Origin: Coprinellus micaceus
Lineage: Eukaryota > Basidiomycota > Agaricomycetes > Agaricales > Psathyrellaceae
Assembly: GCA_951394405.1 (NCBI GenBank)
Contig: OX596334.1
Coordinates: 744,001-808,000, forward strand
Length of the DNA: 64,000 nucleotides
Direction: 5' to 3'
In this document: piece after piece, positions 11,045 through 22,868 of the stretch
Position numbering within the stretch: position 1 is the stretch's first letter
How the letters are laid out: every line of letters begins with the position of its first letter
Notes under the pieces: generated by a model
Told to the model about the DNA's origin: nothing
Databases searched by the model: none
The model's input: only the letters and a program-made list of their open reading frames with translations
Position numbers and translations under genes: made by a program

Positions 11045-14000
11045 CTACAGGAACAATGCGTCGTCGTCGTCGTCATCACCGTCGCTCGGGGGACCATCCG
11101 GCTCATCGTCGCTGGAGAGTCCATGATCACTGAGACCCTCGCTCCCTTCGCCTCGGTCATATCGAGAATCGTCTGAGTCAGTTTCCGCGGTACTTTGGAA
11201 GTCGTTTCCATCAACGTCCATCGATTCGTCCAACGTCATGCTATGCTCGTCACGGGTCGGTAACATGTTGCTTGTCGACGATGGAGCACGAGTGGTAACA
11301 TCTGGGGGATCCGTAGGGTGAGCATAGGAGTGACCGACGGCCATCCCCCAATGAAACCGCATGAGCATATTGCGATCTGCAAAGCTGAGGAAGATTCTGT
11401 CAGTACTCGTAGCCCCAGGACGCTAATTGCTGCCAATAACGCGAAATGGACTCACACATTCACATAGTACTCCTTCCACTCATCGCGATCTCCCGCCCAG
11501 TTTGAGAACAGCCGCCCCGAGTGGATGTCACCTTCTCCGTAGCGCTTCCCAGCTGTGAAACGGGGAATAATATGTGCCGCCCTCACAACATCATCCGGGT
11601 CGAGGAAATCGCATGCCGCTGGGTTAGACAGGGGCATGAGCGATAGCGTTGGCATGCGCTTCGTGGACCAGACCGTAGATTGCGGAACGTTGGGGCGAAG
11701 TGGCTCGTACCAACAAATCCAAAGCAAGTCAAATCTCCTCGCTCTGTGGTCGAGCATTCCTGCCCCTCCATAGATGACGTTGACGTGGAAAACCCCCAAC
11801 AGTCGCCCGAAAATGAACTGGCCAGCGGTTGTACTCGCGTTAGGCTCGCGCTTCTGGATACACATAACGTCCCTCTGTGTCGTGGACGAGTTCAGTGTAT
11901 CTTGGTCTCTTCGGCAGTCGTACGTTGTATAGTTGATCTGCGCGATCCTGTGTTGGTAGATACGGTCTGAATGGAAGTAGATTGTGTTGAGGCTTTTGTC
12001 GGCGGGACCTTCTTTCTTGAGCTCCAGAGCCAGTGATTCGAGAATTTCCAAGGAACTGGCATAATCCGTGGGCTCAAGTCGTGCTTCTCGTAGAAGTCTT
12101 TCCACCACACGGGGGAAAATGTGCCGCTTGAGTTTGGGAATGAATTCCTTAACCAAGCCGAGAGGTCAGTCTCAGGTTGCCACTGAAATTATGAAGGTGG
12201 AATGGAACATACCCTCACTGCAGGATCGCTTGAGTTCACAAAAACGAAGCGTGAAAGCTGCACCGGGTGGTTTTGGGACTTCCCAACAAAGTATGAGGCT
12301 TCGTTAGACTCTTCGGGGACACCTTCGTCGGGGGATAGAGTGAGTGCCTTCTGAAGCTTCTTGATCCTCATTTGGCGAGTTTGAATGCGAGAAACTTGAT
12401 AAGCCATTCTCTTTTTGTTCGTACGCTTATACCGCGCCTTAGGGAAACGATGAAATCGTTCCGACTATCCTGAACGAGTCAGCCATGAAATCGGGTCGTG
12501 ATCCTGCTACTCACCAGCTGCGTGGAGCAGGGGGCTCCCGTCGCAGAAATCGGCGACATCAACCCAACGCTACCAAAAAGGTAGTGGTGTCATCAGGTCC
12601 CACCCATATTTGGACAGTCTTCTGGGGTCCTTCCATCAAACTCCCTTATGTGGAGGCATGGGAATAAGGGTTTGGCAGGCATGCGCGTTGTAAAGGCTTG
12701 AGAGAGCCCCTACAATCTGATGTTTTGCCAAATTATGTAGTAGATATGCCCCGCTAATTATGACTCTATTCTTTTTTGCTACCCCCGCTCTCCCCTGCTC
12801 AGTCCACGCTCAGTTATGCCGCCTAACTTAAAGACTCTGATGTGCCAGCCAGGCTCGGGCAGGAGAATGGTTCAACACTTTTATAAGCCAAGACATTCGC
12901 AGGGAGGAGTCTTTTCAAGTGCGACTTCTGGTCACCTAAGATGAATGATGTTCATATTAGTTCACTACCACTGGTAGGGAGCACAGAGAGGCAACCCGGA
13001 ACCGCATGACGTTGCAGGTCCCTCCCACACACTAGAGAGAGAAAAGCGGCCTCTACACACCTCTACTGTATCTCAAGTTTATTCTAGGCTTGTGAATTGT
13101 CCTCACAGGGGAACAGACTAGGATTACTGCACGGTACGAGGACGCTGGCATCGAGCCCTACGTACCTGATAAGGGAATATGATGGAGGGACCCCAGAAGA
13201 CTGTCCAAATATGGGTGGGACCTGATGACACCACTACCTTTTTGGTAATGTTGGGTTGATGTCGCCGATTTCTGCGACGGGAGCCCCTTGGCGTGGAGTA
13301 CGAGTCAGTCGTTCCGAACATCCGAATGTAAGAAGAGACATCGCCGAGGGAATGAAACTTCGGAGTGTTGAGGTTCCAGGTCTTGGGCTTGCGGCCTACG
13401 GCTACTTGTCAATAATTGACCCCGATGTAGGTGACGCTCGGAAGAATAACAATCACCATCTATGGGTCAAACGAATGCATTGAAGATGTCAAGGGAAGCC
13501 GCTTGAAATATAAACCCGCCGACGAACCTGGTGCGTCCGACTCTCCCCCGATTTGAGCGTCAGGATCGTTTGGCGCCGACGTCGAGGATTGCTGTGTGGC
13601 AGATTGACCGGGTTTGGTGCCTCTCTTCTGCTTTTTAGTCTTTGCTCAAGCTTGCCTCCGCTTGCGAGCCTCGTACTCGCGCCGGAGTTCCTTGGTTTGA
13701 AAAGAATCGGAGGTCAGTGCAGCGAATGCCCGAGACTCCGCCCCTAGAATGGTGGTCCAGTCGTCAAGAATCGACAAGGTCGCATCGGTGTGGAGCCGAA
13801 GCTTTGCCAAGCCATGCCAGTATGCGAAAACAAAGAGGAGGTCCAGCAGTCGATCGCCGTGGTCACCGGGGACCAGGCCATCGAAAACGGGTATTGAACA
13901 CTGAAATGATGTCAGCCACCTCAGTAGTCCATACTCTCGTTGTAATAGTTGCAGGCGCACTTGCAGAATATCTTCGTACTCCCTGGCGGCGAATTGCCTC

Positions 14001-16540
14001 ATCTCAGAAACGTTGTTACCAAAACGGCGGATTGTGTCCTTTCCAAAGCCTGGGACCTGCCGGAATCTGTAAGGGGGGTACGAGTCAGGCAACCTTAGCA
14101 CAGTGGGCGTGACGTCGTACCAAATGACCCACCTGGCATTGAGATCATTGAGGAGGGCCTTGTCGAGGGATTCGAGGACCCGAAGGAGGTGTATAAACAA
14201 GGATTTCCAGACTCCGATCTCAACTTCATGCAAAATGTCGACTGAGACTATACGAAATACGTCGAGACCCAGGTGAGAGAGGTGTTCTGAGAACGCGTTC
14301 TAAAAGTCGTCACAATCAGCAACAATGACTGATTGACCCGTCTGGCTTGAAGCTTACTTGAGCAGGGACCAACGAGGTGGGCTTTAATTCGACTTCTACG
14401 GGCCCAGAGTTCACATTATAGTGATCCTGGTAAATTGAGCGCCGCGCAGATCTGATCTTCTGCTTCCTGTTATTGTCGTCAGTGCGATGCTGTGCATTCC
14501 GAACCAGACGATCGTCGAGAGAACCCATTTGATGGATATCACACGCCGCCACTAGGCATCGTGGGCAAGGTCGGTCTCCATTGCTCCGAACCCCAACGAC
14601 GGATACCCTATCCAGGGTTAGCAAAGTCAGATGGATCAAATCAAGGACAAAGTACCCCTCACCTTTTGGGGTAGTCCGCCGAATATGTCATAATACGAGG
14701 ATAAAAGTGCCTTCGAACGTTGTCGAAACAGGTGACGGCGATGCCATGCTGATATGCGGTTACGAAGTCGTCGTCGAGGAGGATTCGCCATTGGGCTTGG
14801 AATAGTTCGCGATTCAAGAAGGTACTGAGCGGATCTCCAACATTTTTCTTCCCAGAAACTCTGAGGTACCAGTCTTGAAAGTGGTCCGGAAGCTAAAAGT
14901 GTTTTCAGTGTCTAGACTTTGCCATAGAGTCGACGGTCGCCTCGACGTACCACTTGAAAGTAGGCGACTTCTTCAAATAGCTTCAGGGACGCCTTTGAAC
15001 GCCGATGTTTCGATTCATTACCAAAGAGCATATACAAAGGCCAGATTTTTGCGTTCCCAAAGGAGGTGAGCATGGTTTGATCTGAAGCAAACATTAGCCC
15101 AACTATGTAGCGAGGAAGATGATCTTCTGAATTTTCTGGTGGCAGGTTCTGGAATGCGTATAGAGAGTAGGTCAAATGATAGAAAGCCTAAGAAGATATT
15201 CACTCACCTGAACTTCTTTAAAGGCCTCGATGAACGCAGGCGAGTTATAGAGCTCGCCGTACACCCGTGAGTCCTGTCCTCCCTCCTTGGGCTCCCAACG
15301 TAGATCCACCGGAACAATGTGGAAATATTCGCCTCTTGCAATGTCCTTCAAACGCTCGGTAATGATTGGGACGAGGGGTCGATAGCGAAAGTCGGAAACC
15401 TGGTATGGATGTGGGCCAGGATCTATGGAGGTGGTGTTGCAAGGCACTTCTAGGGTCACCACCGCAGATTGCCATGACGTCCCGTCACCGATCCAGTCTG
15501 CGTGCGTCTTCCCTCGTTCGTCGAATTCGGATGATCCCAAAGACAAGTTAATTTGCTTCCAGTCGGCGTCTCGAATGTCGTCCGGGTTGAACCCCGTCCT
15601 TGTGATGATGTTAACCAGATCTCGAAAGGACTCTTGGCTTTTCTCGGTGCGATCGCTCCAGTACCACTCCCCCAGCAAAAATGAATTTAGGTTAGGGAAG
15701 GGGTGTATGTCGACTGCAGGGCTGTCCTTCGAAGCGGGGTCTTCTTCTTCATCCTCCTCCAAGTCCTTCCCAGAAATGTAAAGGTCGGGGTCGTGAGGTC
15801 GCTCTTCTATCGTCCAGTATCTCTTATACAAGCCAAACGCGTTTCGGGGTGTCTTCTTCCACGTCGAGCCATCCCACACTGCAGCACGCACGGCCTCTGG
15901 CTGTGTGGCTGCGCCGAGAGTAACTCCGGACGCTGCAGAATCCTCAGTACCATCCAGATCAACGGAGCTCCCTCGATCTTGCTCCAGTTCTTCTGCGGGA
16001 AGGGAAGGGATGTTGAATGGTATCGTTGATGTGAGGGCGAAGTCCTTGAACTTTTGGACCGCTTTGCGCGACCGAAGCCCACGACCGTGCGTAGTAACGT
16101 CAGGTTGGTAGTCAACCCGGCGCTCAATTTCCTGAATCTGTGGAGTCAAGTCAGGGCTTTCCGGCCTTGCTGGGGCTGTATACTATTGGGGTGACGATCA
16201 GGCGGCAGAACGAGTTGAGAAGAAGTGCCCAACCTACAAGGTCGACGCGCTCATTTTGGCGCCCTGAGCCTTGAGATGAGCTCGCTGCGGGTAAACTGTC
16301 CACCTCGAGATTCCCTTCCCCGAACCAAGTAGCCAGAGCCGCCCTGCCCTTCTTGCCTTTCGTTGCTTTCCTCTCCTTGTAACGAGCCTTGGCGCCTTCT
16401 AAACTTGATCCCATGTTACTCTTGTAGACCGCACAACCATTGATATGGTTAGTGTAGCTGTTTGGCTGATATGACCTTCTCCCACATGGACATTTGCGGA
16501 CCCACGTTGCGCCCTCGTTGAAGGACTCCTCGTCGTCCAT
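11045..16540 (-). pseudogene. Plavaka-type (CACTA-related) transposase, broken
   Basis: Plavaka transposases are large DNA-transposon enzymes common in Agaricomycetes. The chain starts at 16540 with a C2HC-type finger (KCPCGRR..NHINGC). It continues through the acidic linker and the conserved N-terminal block (16149-15212), then NLPPENSED and FASDQTMLTSFG (about 15160-15050, with the candidate catalytic Asp). The CPRCLVA block follows (about 14560), then VDILHEVEIGVWKS (about 14240) and FRQVPGFGKDTIRRFG (about 14080). The Trp/His-rich block is at about 13900 and KTWNLNTPKFHSLGD at about 13390. The C-terminal half has RYKRTNKK (about 12430), QINYTTYDCRR (about 11930), DEWKEYYVN (about 11465) and RNMLMRFHWGMAVGH (about 11360), with an acidic tail ending at 11045. 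Introns have clean GT..AG ends, for example 12212-12148. Lesions: an in-frame TGA at 13646-13648, and a 763-bp MITE inserted between the codons for TTDSYST and QL. I found no outer terminal repeats. Confidence 0.85.
12520..13298. mobile_element. hAT-type MITE inside the Plavaka transposase gene
   Basis: The element itself is 12528-13290 (763 bp), flanked by a perfect 8-bp target duplication GCGTGGAG (12520-12527 and 13291-13298). Terminal inverted repeats are about 122 bp (12528-12649 and 13169-13290), starting CAGGGGGCTCCCGTCGC on the left and CAAGGGGCTCCCGTCGC on the right when read inward. Terminal CAGGG-like bases with an 8-bp duplication are the hallmarks of the hAT superfamily. The inner 520 bp encodes nothing, so the element must be moved in trans. 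Read on the minus strand, the transposase codons run up to one copy of the duplicated octamer and resume in the same frame after the other copy. Within the insert the transposase frame reaches a stop at about 13124. Confidence 0.9.
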
Positions 16541-19165
16541 GTTCTTGGCTAGATGGTGGAGGTTGGAGGATAGGGACCCAGGGAATGATTACGTTTCAAC
16601 TTGGAGGAGGCTACTTGAACCTCGGACAAACCCACGACATGTCATCCTACCGCACTTGTTCCAAAGTGTCTCCGGTGGTCTTCGGCTGAGACCTCCCACT
16701 GAGACGAGCCCGGATAAGCTCGCAGCGTAGACGCATAGAGAGAACGGTCCTAGGGGCCGGGTTTAGTCAGTTAGGAACATCTTTATATCAAGAGGAGATA
16801 CTTGCACGGACGCACCCAATTCCGAGTCTGGGAGGGCTTTGGCGTGACTTCTCGTTCAACTCCCATCGAATCCGGTACGTTCCTCTCTGAAGGTAGTCCT
16901 CCCGTATTATTATCTGCTTTCCGCGCCTAGGGGTTCTATCTTCGAGCCATACGAGAACACGTTGGGAGACAGCAGACGATGGTCGCTTTCTGGTACTCAC
17001 GATCATTCTCTTGGGTGAAACGAGTGGGTAGAGCTCTGGGCCTCCTTTCAAGGCGATACAGCACAACACCTCGAAGTGAAACCCACAGTAATTGGAGGTT
17101 TTTTCGTTCTCGTCGTTCAAACAACCATGGTGGTTGAAGGGAGGTAGAACGCACAGCCCGGCGGAGTCGGACTTGGAGGCGATGCACCTGGATTTTTCCC
17201 ACCAAACAGGGACCCACTGTCGCTCATCCATCGCTGCCCTCAAGTTGCCTTATGGCAAGATCGTGGAGAGTCAAAGTAGAAATCGCTCCATAAGACGTAG
17301 CTTATTGTATGTAGAACGGGATTTTAGACCGCCGCTGCTACTGAAATGAGACACTACATCGAGGGCCAAAAAATGGGGAGCAGTTCCGCCAGAATACATA
17401 ATCATAACTACAGCGATAGCATATTGAAGTTCTCGGTTATGAGGGATTTGTGATCGCCGCCTCAGCCAGAAGGCTGGCGTACAGAGTTACCTGGAAGGGG
17501 CGGAGGCCTGAAGCATATCAGTGAGATATGTAACCCGATGTGCAGTCATCTCACCCACAATCCAACGCCCTAACCGTGCCATCCGAACGACGCCAACAAT
17601 CTCTGGAAATAGTGGGAAGTGGCAGAGATAGCAGGCCGTTGTGTTTCTATAGGTCCCCTGTCAGACTGGACTTCCTCGAGATAACTGATGGTGTATCATA
17701 CCGATTACTGAGAGGGACACTTGCCAGGAGAAGCTGCTGCAAAACCCAAGGCCCAGCTCATGGATTCTTGCTGGCCGATCTAGGTGTCGCCTCGTTAATG
17801 AGTCAGAAGCGCCGAGAAACCTCTGAGACTCACAAAAGAATGCCCACATCTCTCTCCAGGTGAAGATACTCACAAAAGTGGCCGCAACGGCCAGGACCCC
17901 ACTCGGAGCCATGCTACGCATACGCTCATACCACATTGGCGGCCCTATCGCCTCGTACAGGGGGCGCAATCTCGCGATGCTCATCGCAACGATTCCCCAG
18001 TCGCTGTCAGCGTTATTGGATGCAATCGGAGAGTCCCTGCGATCCAACGGGGCGATTCGCCGAGCACCCAGGGGCAGATCCTGATGCTGGCGGAGTGTTT
18101 GAACATCTTCGTCATTGACCAGTACAACGTGAGCTTGAGGTCGCCTTGAGAGGGGTCGTGGAGTGGCCAGCTTGCCACGACGCCGAGACCTGTTGCCAGG
18201 TTGGGCTATTAGAATGTGTATGGCAGCACGTCTAAGTCAGGCCTCCATACCTGGTACCTGCTGCACCCGGTTGTACCATCGTCCCCTCAGTTGAGAGCAG
18301 AGTCGTAGGCTGGCGAAACACGGAGCGCTCAATCAAACAAGACATAAAGCTGGAAGGCGTTGCATAAAAAGAGAAGCTGTGGAGACGTCAATGTCCTACC
18401 AATGAACCGAGGGTGACAAAGAAGGTCGCCGTACATGCTGGCTCGGGATACCACTTTCTGTGAGCCATTGTACAAGGTAGGTCAGGGGTGATAACGTTTG
18501 GAGTGCTTGAGTCGTCGGTGGAAAGAAAGGTTTCAACGCTCCGAGCAGCCTCTCGGCGAATAATCCTGTGGGAAGGTTGGGCTGATGACCGAACCGTTGA
18601 CGATCCGAATTAGGAACTGACGTACAACTTGCTTCCTCCCATCTCTTTCTCTCTTCTGAGGTATACCTCTCTGGCGTGCCTGTAACTTGGCTGGCGACCA
18701 CAGCGGCGAGGCCAAAAAGAGGCTGGAATAAAGTGCCATTTGTTGCTGACCGTCTTTCTTAATTGGGCTTCTCGCGGGATTGTCGGAGAACACAATCTAT
18801 CTTGTGCCGCTGATAAGCGCCCGATGCTGACCGGAGGCCATGATTCCTCCAGTGGAATCATGATGCCGGTAAGTACCTCCCTTGGGAGCAAGAGCTTCGA
18901 CTGGCCTTCTGAATCTTTCAGCGCCCTCCCGGTGTTCATACCGTCACAGAGCGGAAAGCCACGTTGCTTGCCAGACCCTGTCAAGCAGCCGTAGGCTCGT
19001 CGGGTTTCGGACAATACCGCTGAGACTACCCCAACGCCGCTTGCATAAGAATGGCGGGGGTTCCACCGCTGAACCAAAAAGCTTGAACACTATCCCCGTC
19101 ACACAATATTTCCTCTCAGCCAACTTCGTCGAGCTTTCTTCCGTCGACCATGATAAACGTACCCC
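16541..19165. other. No gene recognised
   Basis: This is the sequence upstream of the Plavaka start. Minus-strand frames at 16788-17243 (151 codons), 17661-18047 (128 codons, one hydrophobic stretch) and 18610-19077 (155 codons) have no motif that I recognise and no convincing shared exon chain. The 17661-18047 frame could be a fragment of a membrane protein, but this is weak. I did not find the outer end of the Plavaka element here. Confidence 0.35.
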
Positions 19166-20312
19166 ATGTTAAACCTCATCCCCACTGCTCCCAACACTCC
19201 AGTAAAGGGTAGTGTGCATTGCTCGGCGACGATGGGGGGGGGTAACCGTATGTTCAGCCCTTCTTCTCGTCGTTTGGTCACTACTCCTCGTGCGGTGTCG
19301 TCTATATTCGTCCGCGGAGGAACCTGTTCTCCCATCCGAAAGCCTCGTCCCCTGTGTTTGGCTTCTCCACCGCCCAACCCTCTTTGGGCGTACGACACCC
19401 CTCCTCGCATCCGAAAGGTGGTTGGCCAACAAGATCCCGGTCATATGGAAGCGTCTTGGGACTCCCTTGCGGGCGACGCGTTGGATCTTCCACTGCCACC
19501 CTTCAAGCTCGAGGGCGTTGCAGGCAATAGATTGAACGATGCCGGTGAGCGTCTCATGTCTTCCGACCTCCCGTGAACAGTAGCTTACCACTGCTGTCCT
19601 GCTAGACTCGCTTGAGTGCGTCGATTCCAGGGACGAGTTGGTGTTACACACCCTGGGCAGTCGTAAGATAGTCTTCTATTTTTTCGTTTCCCCCCCTCCC
19701 TTCTGACAGGCGTGCATAACTCTAGCCCTTGAGCCCCGTGGCCTTGCAGGAACGGAGGAAGAACGTTCTGTAACTGCGCTACTGAGTCAGGATGATGATA
19801 TGGGCCCGAATGGCCCGGAGAGAGCTCACGCCTCCTCCTGTGAGTGGTTCCCTAGAGCGTTTAGATTACCCCATTGACCCTCGCCCACCACAGACCACTC
19901 ATTAGGTTCGACTTTCATTTCGCGTTGCAAACTGTCGAAGTTCAATCCCAATCGCCCAATAACCACCAATTTTGACGTACTCTTCCGCTTTGGTGGGCTA
20001 TTCGCAGAGGGTATTACGAAGACTGAATTCAAGAAGATATTTCGCCAGTGCTTGATCTGCGATAACCTTCTGTACAACGATAGGCGCACCTACCACCAGT
20101 GCCACGGACCTGCCCTCGACATTAAGGCCGAGAACTTCGACCTCTTACAAGTTCTTCTCGGTGGAGGAGAGAATCGAGGACTGACCGTTGGCGAATTCAG
20201 GGAGCTCACCGTGACCTGCGATGACTGCAACCACCTTTGCCTTGCGACCTCAGGTGACTTCCATGAATGCGTTAGCTACCCTCACCGCCCCGTTGCTCGT
20301 TTCAGGCAATGA
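19166..20312 (+). CDS. Lineage-restricted protein with repeated Cys/His motif
   Basis: A multi-exon gene. Exon 1 from the ATG at 19166 is Pro/Ser/Arg-rich and ends near 19544 at GTGAGC. Short middle exons follow (about 19606-19665 and about 19750-19838, the latter acidic, containing ERSVTALLSQDDD). The last exon (about 19890-20312) encodes FDVLFRFGGLFAEGITKTEF, then a CLICDN..HQCHG motif, and after a short spacer CDDCNHL..FHEC. The C-x2-C..H-x-C pattern occurs twice and could bind zinc. From memory, the block 'LFRFGG..GLT..F...F..C..C' belongs to an Agaricomycete family of unknown function that is often present in many copies. The frame is open to the TGA at 20312. Function is unknown; exon joins are by eye. 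Confidence 0.55.
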
Positions 20313-20574
20313 ACACAAGTTCGGCCGTCACTCTACAGACACTGTTTACCCCTTCTTGTTACGAACTACCTCTTTCGCCTCTGGACTTCGTACTCGTTCG
20401 CCCATCTGGAGATTCCTTCGTATACAGCCCATAGCCAGATAGTATCCTCATCAGCAAACATTAGTAAATACTATTTGTACAACTTGAAGACGCGAGTGAT
20501 ACATGTAAATGGAAACAACAAGGGTCGGTTCATGACCACATAATAAACTTGGTTGATCGTAGGAGGCGAAGAAT

Positions 20575-21474
20575 TTAGGAAACAACTCGGAGCAGCGAAG
20601 GGGGGGAAAGGATTGTCGATACGTCTGGGCGTCGATCATGTGAATACCACATTTGCAGGATGATGGGCTGCAAAGCTGACGGGTCACGGCTGAATAAATT
20701 GCCAATTTCTCGAAGCTGGCCGGGGTCGAGGGGTGCTGTGGTTGGATCCTCGAGACCTCCGATGACTATTGTGTCTGAAGTGGGTGTTGTTTGTTGCCCT
20801 GATGGGTGGAGGGCTGTGTGGACCCTGAGCATGTTCAGGCTGTGACGCGTTGGAGGATCCGTGGAGCTTATTTGGAATCTGCTGGTGTTGAGAGAGACAA
20901 GCTCCCCGACCATGTTGAGGGCCTCGCAGACGAGACGACCAATTTCGCACTCGACGCTGCTCCGCGTTGCGAGGTTGCTGGACAACGAGTGCGAGTAAAG
21001 GTCCAGTTGTGGCGCGCTCACAGATCCAGTTTGTGTTGCACGAGTTCCCTGGAAGAATGCGAATGAGAGTGCGAATGAGATGAGGGAACATTCTGGTCCT
21101 CAGTGACTTACCTGTAATACTGTTTCCTTTCGAGGGACAGGACGAGGGGATCCCCCCAGCCTCCGCTGAGAACAAGGGGTCTCCTGAGGCTCCGGAGACT
21201 TCCGAGAGTCAACTTTGGACATGAGGGTACTTCGACGGTGTAACCGACGGCTTGGGCGTCTTTGGTCGGGGGGCATGAGCAAGCGAAGGACTATTGGGAG
21301 ACGTAAAGAACTGCAGGAGGAAGAGTTAATTGAACCGTTGGGGGTTTTGGGACTGGGGGTTGATATACACTGATGCCACAGAAGAAGATCTGAGCTTATG
21401 GCACCTTGTCCTCGTAAATAAAACGTACGGAGAATTAAGAAATTTGGGATGATGAAACGAGGCTGTGCGGACAC
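20575..21474 (-). CDS. Hypothetical protein
   Basis: Two exons can be joined with confidence. An upstream exon rich in Arg, Ser and Pro ends ..RKETVLQ at 21111. A GTAAGT..CCAG intron of about 60 bases follows, then a 3' exon encodes GTRATQTGSVSAPQLDLYSH and runs open to the stop at 20575. The second exon has ordinary protein composition, including an amphipathic stretch (SSVECEIGRLVCEALNMVG) and a tail with LREIGNLFSRDPS. The start codon is uncertain and another intron probably lies upstream near 21310. No family is recognised. Confidence 0.5.
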
Positions 21475-21529
21475 TTACTACAGCCCTGTCGGGGAATGGC
21501 AAACGAAGCAGATGCCTCAAAAGCAAATG

Positions 21530-22860
21530 CAGGTAGTTTACACCGCTGACGTCGAGTTCGAGGTCCCACTAAAGCCTTCTAGACAACAGTTTTGATGACC
21601 CAGGTTGGCCCGACCCGGGCAGTGTGGGAAAGATTGGTAACTCAGCCACATGATCGTTGGCGCGGCCGCCTTGCCACGACCCTCTCCTCCTCCCTCGCTT
21701 CTAGGCCTCAAGGCCCCCTACAACACCTCAAACCTGAGCGCTCTCGCTTCAAAGCAATGGGAGTACTAATCCCTGGGGCATTATCATCCCTTACCTCATG
21801 AAATGCATGCTGTAGGGGCACGTTGCAGATACTACCCCGATCCCAGTTCATATCACCGCCGATAAGGCAAGTTTGAATGGATTGAACACGTTCTAGGTCA
21901 CGTTCATCCCAATGCTTAGAACGCCGGTTTCGCGAATGAGAGAAAAAACCATCGTTCTCAAATTTGATCCGGAGGCCCTATAAGCGCCCAGCAGCCAGAC
22001 CACCTTCCTGGGTAGATCCTTGGGATCAGGTGAGCGATCGTGCCCATACATGAAGCTTCTGACACTCATCTGGTCACATTCATTTATCCCTTTACGTTTT
22101 AGTTCTGGAATCTTCGAATAGTAAGGAAGTGGCAAGCGCGACTCGCGAAGGGCGGCAGAACCTGATCGCCAAACAAGCGTTTGGGTTTGACCTCTATTAA
22201 CAGTACTCCTAGGAGGTGCCAAATGGCGGGCCCCTGACGTAGGTTTACTCAAGTTTCAGCGCCATTTCTCTCTCAGGGGGTTGAATTTTTCGGCCCATAG
22301 CAGGATACTCTTGGAGCGAAGTTGCGAGAAGGTGACCGCCCGACCGTGAGCGCGTGAGCCCTACCGCCAGTATACGCTCTTCTGTAGAAGGTCGCCGAAT
22401 ATGCGATGGGGTTAGCGCCCTTCCCCTTTCCGTGTATCTCCAGCCGTTTTTTCGACGTGAGTTCCTCGATTATTTAACCTAGGACTTGCGTCCCACTGAA
22501 ACTATATCCATCACAGAAATGGGATTGCCAGCCCCTCCGCCGAGAAGTGGAAACTAGCGAAAGGCTGTTCCCTTTTGCTATACTCGGACCAAGGTCCCTG
22601 TCAGTCAACTTTTGTCGAAACTCTCGCGGAAGTTGCCGCCCTGCGATACGACCTTCACCCCTACCTCATGTCGTTCCCTTGAGGCTTCCCGCCGACAAGA
22701 TCTATGGAATGGAAATTGACATGGGCATCCCGTAAACGTAAGCCTGCAGTGTCTTGAGACCCATATAAACCCCACCACTCACTCCTGACTTCCCTATCAC
22801 ATCCCATCTTTCATCCCCTCCTCCGAGTCTCCTATCCTCTCTTCGTAGCCCTTCTCTCGG
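21530..22860. other. No gene recognised
   Basis: Intergenic-looking. A 119-codon minus-strand frame at 21893-22252 has plausible composition but no motif and no splice partners that I can see. The 100 bases before 22869 are pyrimidine-rich and may be the promoter and leader of the next gene. Confidence 0.35.
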
Positions 22861-22868
22861 CGGCAAGA

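Noticed and set aside
17661..18047. Membrane transporter fragment
   Set aside because: One hydrophobic stretch only; no transporter signature or neighbouring exons could be found.
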